The notes beneath the pieces were generated by a model. That model was not told where the DNA came from and did not search any database. It saw only the letters and a program-made list of their open reading frames with translations. Below, in pieces: positions 38,201 through 50,731 of a stretch of 64,000 bases of DNA; positions within the stretch are counted from its first letter, which is position 1; each line of letters begins with the position of its first letter. The position numbers and the translations under genes were made by a program. Where the stretch lies: NCBI GenBank assembly GCA_012728315.1, contig JAAYFI010000026.1:1-64000 (forward strand), written 5' to 3'. Source of the stretch: Gammaproteobacteria bacterium. Lineage in GTDB: Bacteria; Pseudomonadota; Gammaproteobacteria; Pseudomonadales; Pseudomonadaceae.

Positions 38201-39013
38201 TCAAGGTGAATCTGCAGCTTGTTGCGCTACAAATTGGTCAGCGAGGCGCACAAAAGCAGCCATATCTAATTGCTCGGGTCGTAAGCTGCCGTCGACGTCA
38301 GCTGCGCTAATCGCTTCAGCAGATAAGATGTTTTTTAAGGTGTTACGTAAGGTTTTACGCCGCTGATTAAAAGCTTCGCGAACAATACGATCTAACGCAC
38401 GAACATCTTGTGCCTGGTGGGGTAACTGGGCATGTGGCGTTAAGCGCACAATCGCTGAGTCCACTTTAGGTGGCGGATTAAAAGAGCCGGGGCCCACATT
38501 AAATAAATGCTCAACACGGCAGTGGTACTGCACCATAATTGATAAGCGTCCCCAATCGCCACCGCCGGGTTGAGCTGCCATGCGTTCGACCACTTCTTTT
38601 TGCAGCATAAAATGCATATCGCGCACTAAATGAGCATTATTTAACAGGTGGAAAATGAGCGGTGTAGAAATGTTGTAGGGCAGGTTGCCTACGACCCTTA
38701 AGCTGCTTGGCGCTGGCGCAAGGCGGTTAAAATCAAATTTTAAAGCATCCCCTTGGTGCAGCGTAAAGTTGGGTTGTAACGCAAACTTTAACTTCAGTAG
38801 CGGAATTAAATCGAGGTCAATTTCAATGACATCGAGCTGAGCGCCACTATCGAGCAGGCTTTCGGTGAGTGCGCCTTGGCCGGGGCCAATTTCTAGGATG
38901 TGATCGCCTTCACGAGGAGCAATAGCGCGAATAATGCGATCAATCACGCCTGTATCGTGCAAGAAGTTTTGACCAAAACGCTTACGGGCGCGGTGTTGAT
39001 AGATCTGGGACAT
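38201..39013 (-). CDS. rsmA: 16S rRNA dimethyladenosine transferase
   Basis: HRARKRFGQNFLHDTGVIDRIIRAI...ILEIGPGQGALTESLL...VVGNLPYNISTPLIFHLL. Confidence 0.97.
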   Translation of the reverse strand: MSQIYQHRARKRFGQNFLHDTGVIDRIIRAIAPREGDHILEIGPGQGALTESLLDSGAQLDVIEIDLDLIPLLKLKFALQPNFTLHQGDALKFDFNRLAPAPSSLRVVGNLPYNISTPLIFHLLNNAHLVRDMHFMLQKEVVERMAAQPGGGDWGRLSIMVQYHCRVEHLFNVGPGSFNPPPKVDSAIVRLTPHAQLPHQAQDVRALDRIVREAFNQRRKTLRNTLKNILSAEAISAADVDGSLRPEQLDMAAFVRLADQFVAQQAADSP

Positions 39014-39078
39014 TCGGCTGCTCCAATTAACAAGCGCAGTAGTTTAGCAAAAAACCAGCAATGCTTCGCTTTTATCGA

Positions 39079-40110
39079 TTATTGATGCTGAAAAATAGGT
39101 AGGCGTGAGCCCGACATCTTGAGCAATAGCGAAGCCATGCCGATCCAAGCATCACCTATGGTTTGGCCTTTACTCTGCTCGTCAATTAATTGCGCGTCTT
39201 TTAGCAGCAGTTGCCATTGCGATGCAGAGAGGCGTTTCAGGGCGCGAGTAAATAAAGGTTTACGCGTTGCCGGCCAGACGCGTGCGAGCGCGCGATCCAT
39301 GCTGACGCCTTGGCTGACTTGTTGGGCGAGGGCGCCCAGCTGTCGAATATCTCGAGCAATTGCCCAAAGAATCATTGGGATATCGACACCTTCACTGCGC
39401 AAACCGGCCAAAATGCGTAAGCTGCGTTGTGCATCACCCTCGAGCGCTGCATCGACTAAGCCAAATACATCATAGCGAGCGCTATCGGCAATGCTGGCTT
39501 GGATGCTGTCTAAATCAAGATGGTTGCTAGGGCTGAGTAATTTAAGTTTTTCGATTTCTTGCACAGCAGCCAAGAGATTGCCTTCAGTGCGCGCGACAAT
39601 TAAATCGATTGCTTCAGGGTCCGCACTCAGCCCTTGTTGGGCTAAGCGCTGATTAATCCAATTGGGCAGCTGCTCAATATTGACACTGGGTAACTGAATA
39701 AACCCACACAGGGGGCTGTCCAGCAAGCTTTTGGCCCATTTGGTTTTTAAAGTGTTGCCATCTAAGCGCGGCACATTGATCAGCAATACGGTATCTTCTG
39801 CTGGACGGGCTAAGTATTCGAGTAATACAGCGCTGCCCTGATCACCGGGCTTGCCTGAATTGATGCGCAGCTCCAGTAAGCGTTTTTCGGCAAACAGCGA
39901 TAAGCTCGCATTGGCTTCACGAATACTATTCCAATCAAAGCCACGCTCTACATGAAAAACTTGCCGATCACTGTAGTTGGCTTGGCGGCATGCACTGCGA
40001 ATAGCATCGCTGGTTTCTTGGGCCAAGAGTGGCTCGTCACTGCTGACCAAGTACATGGGAAGCAGTGTTTGTTTGAGCTGACTGGCGAGTTTTTCAGGAT
40101 AAAGACGCAT
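39079..40110 (-). CDS. holA: DNA polymerase III subunit delta
   Basis: MRLYPEKLASQLKQTLLPMYLVSSDEPLLAQE...NYSDRQVFHVERGFDW...DVFGLVDAALEGDAQRSLRILAGLRSEG. Confidence 0.93.
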   Translation of the reverse strand: MRLYPEKLASQLKQTLLPMYLVSSDEPLLAQETSDAIRSACRQANYSDRQVFHVERGFDWNSIREANASLSLFAEKRLLELRINSGKPGDQGSAVLLEYLARPAEDTVLLINVPRLDGNTLKTKWAKSLLDSPLCGFIQLPSVNIEQLPNWINQRLAQQGLSADPEAIDLIVARTEGNLLAAVQEIEKLKLLSPSNHLDLDSIQASIADSARYDVFGLVDAALEGDAQRSLRILAGLRSEGVDIPMILWAIARDIRQLGALAQQVSQGVSMDRALARVWPATRKPLFTRALKRLSASQWQLLLKDAQLIDEQSKGQTIGDAWIGMASLLLKMSGSRLPIFQHQ

Positions 40111-40153
40111 AAGAGCAAGTTACGGGTCTTATTTGCATAAGACCCGTCCATCC

Positions 40154-40756
40154 TTAAGGAAAGGAGATGGGTGACTGTTGCGGTTCATCCAGTTGCTGTG
40201 CACGGATGGCTGCTTCACGTGCCTGTGCTTCAGCGTGCTCTTTGCGTTGTGCTTGTTCTTTTAGATCTTGCAATTGCTGTGGTGTAATGGCTTGCAGACG
40301 CATCATCAGTTGCATCACTAAATCACGACGCATTTCTTCACGCAGTAAAGCTTCTTCTTGGCCTGAACCTGTGACATTGTCCTGGTTGTAGGCATAGGTA
40401 CGCTGTACTTCAACGCGGTCCTGTAATAATGTCGGTAGGCTACCCGCGCGTAGCTCATAGGTCACAGCACTGGTCAGTGTGTACTCTGCACTGCGCGTAC
40501 CGGCTGTGAAGCTGGCGGTGCGACGGCTGGTTTCTTCAGGGCCTAAGTACAGGGTGAAAGGAGCGGAGTTTGCGATCTGTACTTTGCTATTTTTGAGGCT
40601 GCTTTGGACTTCTTTGCCCAGTGGGCTTAAGGCATCACGCGCGGCGAAGTTGAGTTCAGTCAGCGCCATTTGCATGGTGCCTGTGCCGCGTAGCTGGAAA
40701 CCACAAGCTGTCATTAAAAAAGCGAGACTCAGTACAGTAATAGAGCGTTTCAGCAT
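40154..40756 (-). CDS. lptE: LPS-assembly lipoprotein LptE
   Basis: Lipoprotein signal LAFLMTACGFQLRGTG...; C-terminal LREEMRRDLVMQLMMRLQAI; between leuS and holA. Confidence 0.9.
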   Translation of the reverse strand: MLKRSITVLSLAFLMTACGFQLRGTGTMQMALTELNFAARDALSPLGKEVQSSLKNSKVQIANSAPFTLYLGPEETSRRTASFTAGTRSAEYTLTSAVTYELRAGSLPTLLQDRVEVQRTYAYNQDNVTGSGQEEALLREEMRRDLVMQLMMRLQAITPQQLQDLKEQAQRKEHAEAQAREAAIRAQQLDEPQQSPISFP

Positions 40757-40818
40757 GGTATATCCTCTGTGCCTAACTCCAAGCTGAAGTTAGGCATGGG
40801 GTGAGTAAAAAATCTCAA

Positions 40819-43449
<2,631 letters not shown>

Positions 43450-43727
43450 TTATCGTCAAGAAAGTCATAAGGAGGATGCACCGCGGCGCAACCATGAAAA
43501 ATATCTGCCTAGCATACATGAGGCGGGCGCATTCAGGGAAACAGCATATAGGTATCTAGACGGTTTGTTGTGTATGGCAATCTTATCGAGCTCTGATTGA
43601 AGTGGCATTGATCACCTCAGAATTGTGGCATTGCAAGGCAATCTTATCTATGCTGCAGCAACCGCATGGGCTAGCGCAGAAGACGCTATTGTGAGTTGCC
43701 TGTGTTGTTTTTAAATCGTTTAGATAG

Positions 43728-44123
43728 GTGTTTTCCTTGACTGCAGTATCGCCACAGCGCGTATTGATTCTGGTAACCAGTGGCCCCAGCACACCTGCGC
43801 GCTGTGCTGCGCCTTTTCATATCGCTACATTGCTGGCTTGTATGGACGCTGAGGTGACCCTCTATCTGACTGGAGAAGCGGCAGAGTTTGCACGACCGGG
43901 TGTGGCTGAGTCAGTTTTTCCTGAAGCCAATGGTGCGCCGGTGATTCACTTTATTCGTCAGGCTAAGCAGATGGGGGCGCGTTTGTTGTTATGTCGCAAA
44001 CCCCCAGCGCCTGGGCAAGCACATCCGCCAGAGCAGGTGTTGATTGATGAAGTGGATGATTTTGGTAGCGGTGGTGAGCTGGCAACGATGATTCTCGAAT
44101 ATGAACGGGTGCTTTCATTATGA
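43728..44123 (+). CDS. DsrE-family protein
   Basis: RVLILVTSGPSTPARCAAPFHIATLLACMDAEVTLYLTGEAAEFARPG...FIRQAKQMGARLLLCRK. Confidence 0.7.
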   Translation: MFSLTAVSPQRVLILVTSGPSTPARCAAPFHIATLLACMDAEVTLYLTGEAAEFARPGVAESVFPEANGAPVIHFIRQAKQMGARLLLCRKPPAPGQAHPPEQVLIDEVDDFGSGGELATMILEYERVLSL

Positions 44124-44587
44124 TTCTTGAGGGTATGAGTTTTCCCAATGAGCTCTGGTATGCACCAGAGCATAGTATGTGGCTGCGTGAGGACGACGGC
44201 GGTGAAGTGACTTTGGGATTGACCCAGTACGGTGTGGCTTTATTTGGCGATATCTTCGCCTTTACTCCGAAGCGACTGGGTTGGCATATTGATGTTGATC
44301 GCAGTTTGGGTGTGGTGGAGTTTGCCAAAGCAGCGGCTTCAGCCAAAAGCCCGATTGCCGGTACAGTGGTTGCGCATAATGAACAGCTGCTAAAGCGACC
44401 CGCGCTGATCAATCGAGATTGTTACGGCGAGGGCTGGATGATTCGCTTGCGTCCCGACGACTGGGACACTGCAAAGCTGCAGTTGTTGCGCGGTGAAAAG
44501 GCGCTCACGGCCTTTGTTGAGCAGGCGCGGCAAGACGGCTTTGATCCCAATGATGAAAGTGTTCAGGCGCTGAAGCTGAAGGACTGA
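44120..44587 (+). CDS. GcvH-like lipoate-binding protein
   Basis: LWYAPEHSMWLREDDGGEVTLGLTQYGVALFGDIFAFTPKRLGWHIDVDRSLGVVEFAKAAASAKSPIAGTV; GcvH fold with Lys at the lipoylation position. Confidence 0.82.
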   Translation: MILEGMSFPNELWYAPEHSMWLREDDGGEVTLGLTQYGVALFGDIFAFTPKRLGWHIDVDRSLGVVEFAKAAASAKSPIAGTVVAHNEQLLKRPALINRDCYGEGWMIRLRPDDWDTAKLQLLRGEKALTAFVEQARQDGFDPNDESVQALKLKD

Positions 44588-44610
44588 GTGAGACGCTTTG
44601 GGTGGATGGA

Positions 44611-44706
44611 TGGCGGAGGGCAGTGGGAGTCGAACCCACCTAGGAACGGCTGCCGTCCCCATCCGGATTTGAAGTCCGGCCACACCACCGGATGTGATTG
44701 CCCTCC
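44611..44706 (-). tRNA. selC: tRNA-Sec (anticodon TCA)
   Basis: Reverse strand GGAGGGCAATCACATCCGGTGGTGTGGCCGGACTTCAAATCCGGATGGGGACGGCAGCCGTTCCTAGGTGGGTTCGACTCCCACTGCCCTCCGCCA: long variable arm, CTTCAAA anticodon loop, encoded CCA. Confidence 0.97.
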
Positions 44707-44720
44707 GTAAGCGCAACATA

Positions 44721-46646
44721 CTAGCGCGTTTTAATACGCAAAACCAAGCTACTTTCCTCGCGTACGCGACGCTGATTGCCAAAGCGCCGTGTTACGCCAA
44801 GGCGATCGAGGTATTCCAGCAGCTGCACGCAACGTTTGCGGCCTAAACCTAAGGCATCACGGAACTCCACGACTTCCAGCTGGTTATCGCCTTCAGCCAA
44901 GGTTATTGCGCATTGTGCCAGTTTTTCAATGGTGGGTTCGGGGTAAAATAAATCGCGCACCACTTGATGCAATTGTCCTAAACGCGCCAGTTTGAGCAGC
45001 AGTGCGCGTACTTGATTCTCGTCACAGTTTTCTAAGCGCGCCAAGTCGCGTACCCAAGGTGGGTTAATACCACCGGCTTCGAGATGTGGCCACAGCCGTG
45101 CTTTTAATGCGTTTTCGGCGTCGCTCAAGCGTACTTGATGCTCCGGCAGATGCAGCCAAGGGCCGCTGGCGGCGATACAGGTTTCGCTTAAAGCTTCATC
45201 CAGTAAAGCACTGAATACTGCCGGCTCTAGAAAGGGGAGGCCGTAACGCCGTAAACGGCTGCGATCAGGGCCGGGCTCGTCTGGCTGTTCCTGATGAAAG
45301 CGTGTCAAGGCTTCAAGGAGTGTTGAGCGATGCTGTTGCCAGAGTGCTGCGTCGAATAAACGAGGCCCGCTGGCGGTGTTTTTGCTCAGGGTACCTTGCG
45401 GTAAGTGCCAACTGTGCTGCGGGCGGTTGAAATGGCGCTCTAATGATTCTGGCGCCAGACCGTTATCGGCAGTGCTGAGTAATGTGGGCAGTGCGCCTTC
45501 AAGGCCACCTTGAGCTAAAGCGTGCAACTGTGTCAGTCGCGTGGCTGTTCGCCGTTGACGGGTTGGCGCACTTGGGTCCAATACAATACCTCCACCTAGC
45601 GTGTGCCAAGCGGATTGGTCGCGCAGCACAACCCGATCACCGTAGACGGCTTGGGTGTGGCTGTCGAGTACCAGTTGTGCAAGACCACTGCTGCCCGGAG
45701 CCAAGCGAGTCTCCTCTAACAGTGCTACACGGCCAGTTAATCGTTGTGCTCCTAAGTGTACGTGGACGGGGGTCCAATGCTCCAAGGCGCGAGCGGCATC
45801 GGCCAGTACGTTGAGGTGGATATCAAGTCTGCGGCTTGGATTGAGCAATGCTTGAGGGAGCAGCCAGTTACCGCGCTGAATCTGTTGGGCTTTAAGCCGA
45901 TCTCCAGCCAGATTTAATGCTACCCGCTGGCCTGCTTGAGCTGTTTCAGCGGTATGGTTTTGGGCGTGCAGGCCGCGTACTCGCACCTTTTGGTAAGCAC
46001 CGCTGCTATCGACCAGCAGCAGGTTATCGTCTACAGAGATGCGTCCAGATAGAGCCGTGCCGGTGACTACAGTACCAGCGCCAGACACACTAAAAGCACG
46101 ATCCACAGATAAGCGAAAGTGATTTTTGTCGGCATCTTGTGCAATAGTCCGAGCCTCGGCTAGCAATGCGTCACGCAAGTGACTCACGCCGTAACCGGTC
46201 AGGCTGGAAAGGGCAAAACAAGGCGCCTGCGCATAAGGTCCTGTGGCCAGCAATGCTTTGATTTCTGCTGTAGCCGCCGCTTGACGTTGTGCATCGACTC
46301 GATCGCATTTGCTCAGCACTACCCATAAACGGGCAATGCCTAGCAAAGCCAGTATTGCTAGATGTTCACGGGTTTGTGGCATAACCCCGTCATCTGCCGC
46401 CACGACCAGCAACGCCAGATCAACGCCTGCGGCACCAGCCAACATGTTATGTACGAAACGTTCATGACCGGGGACATCGATAAAACCGAGTGTGACTGCA
46501 CCGCCTAGGTCGGCATAACGGTAGCCCAGATCAATGGTAATGCCGCGCTCTTGTTCTTCGCGGCGGGTGTCTCCGGAGTGACCAGTGAGCGCCTCTAATA
46601 GCGCGGTTTTGCCGTGGTCGATGTGCCCTGCTGTAGCGATAATCAT
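44721..46646 (-). CDS. selB: Selenocysteine-specific elongation factor SelB
   Basis: [45 protein letters not shown]-terminal winged-helix region. Confidence 0.97.
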   Translation of the reverse strand: MIIATAGHIDHGKTALLEALTGHSGDTRREEQERGITIDLGYRYADLGGAVTLGFIDVPGHERFVHNMLAGAAGVDLALLVVAADDGVMPQTREHLAILALLGIARLWVVLSKCDRVDAQRQAAATAEIKALLATGPYAQAPCFALSSLTGYGVSHLRDALLAEARTIAQDADKNHFRLSVDRAFSVSGAGTVVTGTALSGRISVDDNLLLVDSSGAYQKVRVRGLHAQNHTAETAQAGQRVALNLAGDRLKAQQIQRGNWLLPQALLNPSRRLDIHLNVLADAARALEHWTPVHVHLGAQRLTGRVALLEETRLAPGSSGLAQLVLDSHTQAVYGDRVVLRDQSAWHTLGGGIVLDPSAPTRQRRTATRLTQLHALAQGGLEGALPTLLSTADNGLAPESLERHFNRPQHSWHLPQGTLSKNTASGPRLFDAALWQQHRSTLLEALTRFHQEQPDEPGPDRSRLRRYGLPFLEPAVFSALLDEALSETCIAASGPWLHLPEHQVRLSDAENALKARLWPHLEAGGINPPWVRDLARLENCDENQVRALLLKLARLGQLHQVVRDLFYPEPTIEKLAQCAITLAEGDNQLEVVEFRDALGLGRKRCVQLLEYLDRLGVTRRFGNQRRVREESSLVLRIKTR

Positions 46647-48058
46647 GCAGTGGTCACCTTGAGTTCAAGCAATTGTTCAATGAATAGAGCCTCGTCATCC
46701 AGTTGGCGCAGATCAAGCCACAGTGCATCGTCATCAAGACGGCCAATCACCGGAACGGGAAGCGCTCGCAATGCCGCCATTAGGGCGGTTAAGGCACGAT
46801 TGCGCTCACGGCGTGGTCCTTGTGGACGCAAGCACAGGGCGGCGCTCTGCAGCCGTGCGACCGGTTGTGCGCCACTGCCGATCATGCCCAAAGTGGCTAG
46901 CGTTTCCACTTGCCAGTGGGCACCGAGCTGTTGTGCCATTAAAGGTGCTAAGCGCTGCGCTTGCTTGTGGATGTCGGTTGCGCAGCGGGTCAGTAGGCGC
47001 AGACTGGTTAAACGCTCAGCCAAGCGGTCGGGGTCTTGGTAGAGACGCAGCACTGCTTCTAACGCGGCCAGGGTTAATTTATCCACGCGCAGCGCACGCT
47101 TAAGCGGATGAGCTTTGATGCGCTCAATTAAGTCGCGTCGCCCCACAATCAGGCCCGCTTGAGGGCCGCCGAGCAGTTTGTCGCCGCTGAACGTGACAAT
47201 GTCAGCACCGTCCGCTAACGACTCCTGCACCAGAGGTTCTCGTGGTAGACCCCAACGTGATAAGTCGAGCAAACTGCCGCTACCCAGATCCTCCAGCAGG
47301 GGGAGACCTTGTGCATGGGCGAGGGTGGCCAAGTCTTTGGTGGCGACGCTGGCGGTAAAGCCTTCGATCAGGTAGTTACTGGGATGGACGCGCAGGATCA
47401 GTCCTGTCTGCTCGTTAATGGCGGCTTCATAGTCACGGGGGTGGGTGCGATTGGTGGTGCCCACTTCGCGAAGAATAACGCCAGCCTGAGCCATAATATC
47501 TGGAATGCGAAAAGAGCCGCCGATCTCAATTAACTCGCCGCGCGAGATCACCGCTTCTGTACCTGCCCCAAGCGCGCTGAGAGCCAGTAGCACAGCGGCA
47601 GCGTTGTTATTGACAACGGTGGCGGCTTCAGCACCTGTCAGTTCGCAGATTAATTGCTCCACTAAACTATCGCGATCGCCGCGTTGGCCGGTGCTTAAAT
47701 CAAACTCTAGGTTGGTTGGATAACGCGCGGCCAGCGCCATCGCTTGGATGGCTTCTTCCGGCAGTAGAGCGCGACCCAGATTGGTATGCAGGACAGTGCC
47801 GGTTAGATTAAACATGCGCCGCACATTGGGTGTGTGCAGGTGTTCTAAGCGAGCGGTGATTTCCTCCAGCAACGACTTGGCCTGCAGTGTTGCAGGTTGC
47901 AGCGCGTTATGACGGTAGGCCTCCCCTAGCTCGGCCTGATAGTCACGCACTGCTTTACGTAGCAACGAGCGCCCATAACGTTCCTGCAGGGTGGTCATAC
48001 CATCGGTATTAAGGAGCTGCTCCACCGAAGGCGGATGCGGACGTTGCGGCGCACTCAT
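46643..48058 (-). CDS. selA: L-seryl-tRNA(Sec) selenium transferase SelA
   Basis: [33 protein letters not shown]...[20 protein letters not shown]...[19 protein letters not shown]. Confidence 0.97.
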   Translation of the reverse strand: MSAPQRPHPPSVEQLLNTDGMTTLQERYGRSLLRKAVRDYQAELGEAYRHNALQPATLQAKSLLEEITARLEHLHTPNVRRMFNLTGTVLHTNLGRALLPEEAIQAMALAARYPTNLEFDLSTGQRGDRDSLVEQLICELTGAEAATVVNNNAAAVLLALSALGAGTEAVISRGELIEIGGSFRIPDIMAQAGVILREVGTTNRTHPRDYEAAINEQTGLILRVHPSNYLIEGFTASVATKDLATLAHAQGLPLLEDLGSGSLLDLSRWGLPREPLVQESLADGADIVTFSGDKLLGGPQAGLIVGRRDLIERIKAHPLKRALRVDKLTLAALEAVLRLYQDPDRLAERLTSLRLLTRCATDIHKQAQRLAPLMAQQLGAHWQVETLATLGMIGSGAQPVARLQSAALCLRPQGPRRERNRALTALMAALRALPVPVIGRLDDDALWLDLRQLDDEALFIEQLLELKVTTA

Positions 48059-49002
48059 TAGTTATGCTCCCCTTGCTCACCTTCACCGCCGGGTGCCAGC
48101 AGTAGGTTTGGCGCGCGGCGCTGTAAGTTTTGTTCAGCCAAACATAGATCCAGATCAAGACTGGCGAGATCCGCGGTGAGCGCTTCACCGTTTGGAGCAA
48201 TCTCTAGATAGAGTTGCTTGAGATAGGTATGGCAGTCAGGGCAGGCTTCAGCTTTGATACCGTGCGGGCTGTCGTCGAAATGCAGGTAGTCGAGTTCGCG
48301 TGTACTTAAGCAGTGGCTGCATTTGAGACGTACGTAGTGCCACTCAGTGGCGCACAGTGAACAGAGCAGGTAGCGTACACCATCGATGGGGCGACGATGG
48401 CGGATGACTCCGGCAACCGGTAAGGAGCCGCAGCAAGGGCACTCCGTTTGATCTTCGCGCTCACGGATACTCTCAGCATCAATGCTTTTCAGCCAATGCC
48501 GCCAGGCAAGCTGCAAGGCTGCTCCGAGGAAAGGCACCAGTGCTTCAGGCACTTCACTAAAGCGGCCACCCAGCAGTGCAGCGGCCCAAGTATGGCGCTG
48601 CGCGGTGTCAGCTTGACGCAGGCGCTGGAGTGCGGCGCGCACGGCATCGGGTAAATCTTTATTGCTTGTTTCGAACACTTCAAGCCAAGCGTCCAGTTGA
48701 ATTTGCCAGTCGTTTTCGTGCAGTAAGGTATCCACTGCCAGTGGCGGCATATCATGTGTTAAGGAAGCGCTAATCCGTGCGTTATCGAGCTCGGGCAGCT
48801 CGGGAGGGTTATCCAATACGGCTTGTTGTGCGCGGCAGATTTTGTCCAGCAAGTTGAGATAAGCAGCCATTGGGTGGCCTTCAGCTAAGGCGGCAAAACG
48901 CTCTGCACGTTTGGAAAACAGATCTATTGGGGGCAGTTGCACAAAAGGCGGTGTCATGGCCGCACTTTCGATTTCACCCGGTTCGAGGATTTTTGAGGAC
49001 AT
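48058..49002 (-). CDS. fdhE: Formate dehydrogenase accessory protein FdhE
   Basis: [45 protein letters not shown]...[11 protein letters not shown]. Confidence 0.96.
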   Translation of the reverse strand: MSSKILEPGEIESAAMTPPFVQLPPIDLFSKRAERFAALAEGHPMAAYLNLLDKICRAQQAVLDNPPELPELDNARISASLTHDMPPLAVDTLLHENDWQIQLDAWLEVFETSNKDLPDAVRAALQRLRQADTAQRHTWAAALLGGRFSEVPEALVPFLGAALQLAWRHWLKSIDAESIREREDQTECPCCGSLPVAGVIRHRRPIDGVRYLLCSLCATEWHYVRLKCSHCLSTRELDYLHFDDSPHGIKAEACPDCHTYLKQLYLEIAPNGEALTADLASLDLDLCLAEQNLQRRAPNLLLAPGGEGEQGEHN

Positions 49003-49162
49003 AGGCTGATTCCTTGTCTAGCGAGGCCTGACGGCCAGAATGGGCGTCGTTGAGATACTGAGTACAAATAAATAGGCAGCGCACAAGTGCGCTGCCCAAG
49101 ATTACCACCCGTGTTCGAGTGCCGCGGTCAGTCTCTTGTTGTGCGAGCCTGACCTGCATGAC

Positions 49163-49798
49163 TCAACGTTCTTTCTTACGCATTTCGTCATACCATAGGC
49201 GGTGGTGCTTGCGCGCCCATGCCGAGCTGACTTTACCAGATAGCATGGCGCCCACTGAGCCTTTAACCCAGATGGCTGCGTAAATGTGCACAATGATGCT
49301 CGATATTAGCACAAAGGCAAAAAACGCATGCAGCACGCTGGCCAGGCGGATGACCTCAATGCCAAACAGGCCACTGAAGTATTCCCGCCAGATCACAACG
49401 CCGCTGACCAGTAAAATCAGCATGCTGAGCACCAGCACCCAGAACAGAAGTTTCTGGCCGCCGTTGTACTTGCCTACTGCAGGTACGCCGTCTTCGCGGT
49501 TGTTAATGATCTTGCGCCATTGCGACAGCCACTGTCTGTCATGGGCTTTAATCCGGTTACGTCCGGCAAAGCGCAAACTCATCAGGGCGAATAGAACAAA
49601 CATTGCGATCCCAATAAAGGGATGCAAGATGCGTGTCCAAGTGCCGCCACCAAACAGATTGCTGAGCCAGAACAAAGCCGGATGGAAAAGCGCCAAGCCG
49701 GACAGTCCTGCGAGGATAAACAGTAAAGCTACCCCCCAGTGATTGGAGCGCTCGTTGGCACTGTAGCGTTGCAGGTCTTGGTTCATGTCATTGTTCAT
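49163..49798 (-). CDS. fdoI: Formate dehydrogenase cytochrome b556 (gamma) subunit
   Basis: LQRYSANERSNHWGVALLFILAGLSGLALFHPALFWLSNLFGGGTWTRILHPFIG. Met at 49798 preferred over the track start at 49948. Confidence 0.93.
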   Translation of the reverse strand: MNNDMNQDLQRYSANERSNHWGVALLFILAGLSGLALFHPALFWLSNLFGGGTWTRILHPFIGIAMFVLFALMSLRFAGRNRIKAHDRQWLSQWRKIINNREDGVPAVGKYNGGQKLLFWVLVLSMLILLVSGVVIWREYFSGLFGIEVIRLASVLHAFFAFVLISSIIVHIYAAIWVKGSVGAMLSGKVSSAWARKHHRLWYDEMRKKER

Positions 49799-49799
49799 G

Positions 49800-50729
49800 T
49801 CATTCTCCTCCCGGTCTTGAGTCACGCTGCTCGGTAGGATCATAGTGCCCGACCGAGGTTGACGTGCCTTGGCTTTCCTTGTCGTCTTCGACGCGGTTAG
49901 GCCCGACGCGTACATAATGGAAGAATCCAGCCAACGCTGTGGCTGCAATAGCTGCCATTGCCAAAGGTTTGGTTACGCCTTTCCAGACGCCTACCATCGG
50001 ACTGATCGTCGGATTTTGCGGCAGACCACTGTAAAGCCCAGCTTTGTCGGCATGGTGCAATACATACATCACGTGGGTTCCGCCCACACCTTGAGGGTCA
50101 TAGAGGCCGGCGTTGTCATAGCCGCGTTGTTTGAGATCATTAATCCGCCAGTCCGCATGTGCCTTCATATCGTCCTTGGTGCCGAAAACAATGGCTCCGG
50201 TTGGGCAGGTTTTCACACATGCAGGCTCAAGCCCGACAGCGATTCGATCAGAACATAAAGTGCACTTATAGGCTTTATTGTCCTTTTTCGAGATGCGCGG
50301 TACGTCAAACGGACAACCAGTAATGCAGTAGCCGCAGCCAATGCATTTATCCTGATTGAAATCGACGATGCCATTAGCGTACTTGATGATCGCCCCTGGG
50401 CTTGGACAAGCCTTAAGGCAGCCTGGATCTTCGCAATGCATGCAGCCGTCTTTACGAATCAACCATTCGAGGTCTTCATCGCTGGTCTCATGTTCGGCGT
50501 AGCGCATGACTGTCCATGAATCGGCCGTCAAGTCGCTGGGGTTGTCGTACACCCCAACGTTGTTGCCGACCTCATCACGTAGATCATTCCATTCCGAGCA
50601 CGCCACCTGGCAGGCTTTGCAGCCAATGCACAGAGTGGTGTCTATTAGTTTTGCCACCTCATCGACTTTACGCACCGAGGGACTCGGTGTGGTGGTGGCA
50701 GAGCGTGCGATTATGTCTTGTGTAGCCAT
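49800..50729 (-). CDS. fdoH: Formate dehydrogenase iron-sulfur (beta) subunit
   Basis: [28 protein letters not shown]...[21 protein letters not shown]-terminal TM helix. Confidence 0.96.
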   Translation of the reverse strand: MATQDIIARSATTTPSPSVRKVDEVAKLIDTTLCIGCKACQVACSEWNDLRDEVGNNVGVYDNPSDLTADSWTVMRYAEHETSDEDLEWLIRKDGCMHCEDPGCLKACPSPGAIIKYANGIVDFNQDKCIGCGYCITGCPFDVPRISKKDNKAYKCTLCSDRIAVGLEPACVKTCPTGAIVFGTKDDMKAHADWRINDLKQRGYDNAGLYDPQGVGGTHVMYVLHHADKAGLYSGLPQNPTISPMVGVWKGVTKPLAMAAIAATALAGFFHYVRVGPNRVEDDKESQGTSTSVGHYDPTEQRDSRPGGE

Positions 50730-50731
50730 GA

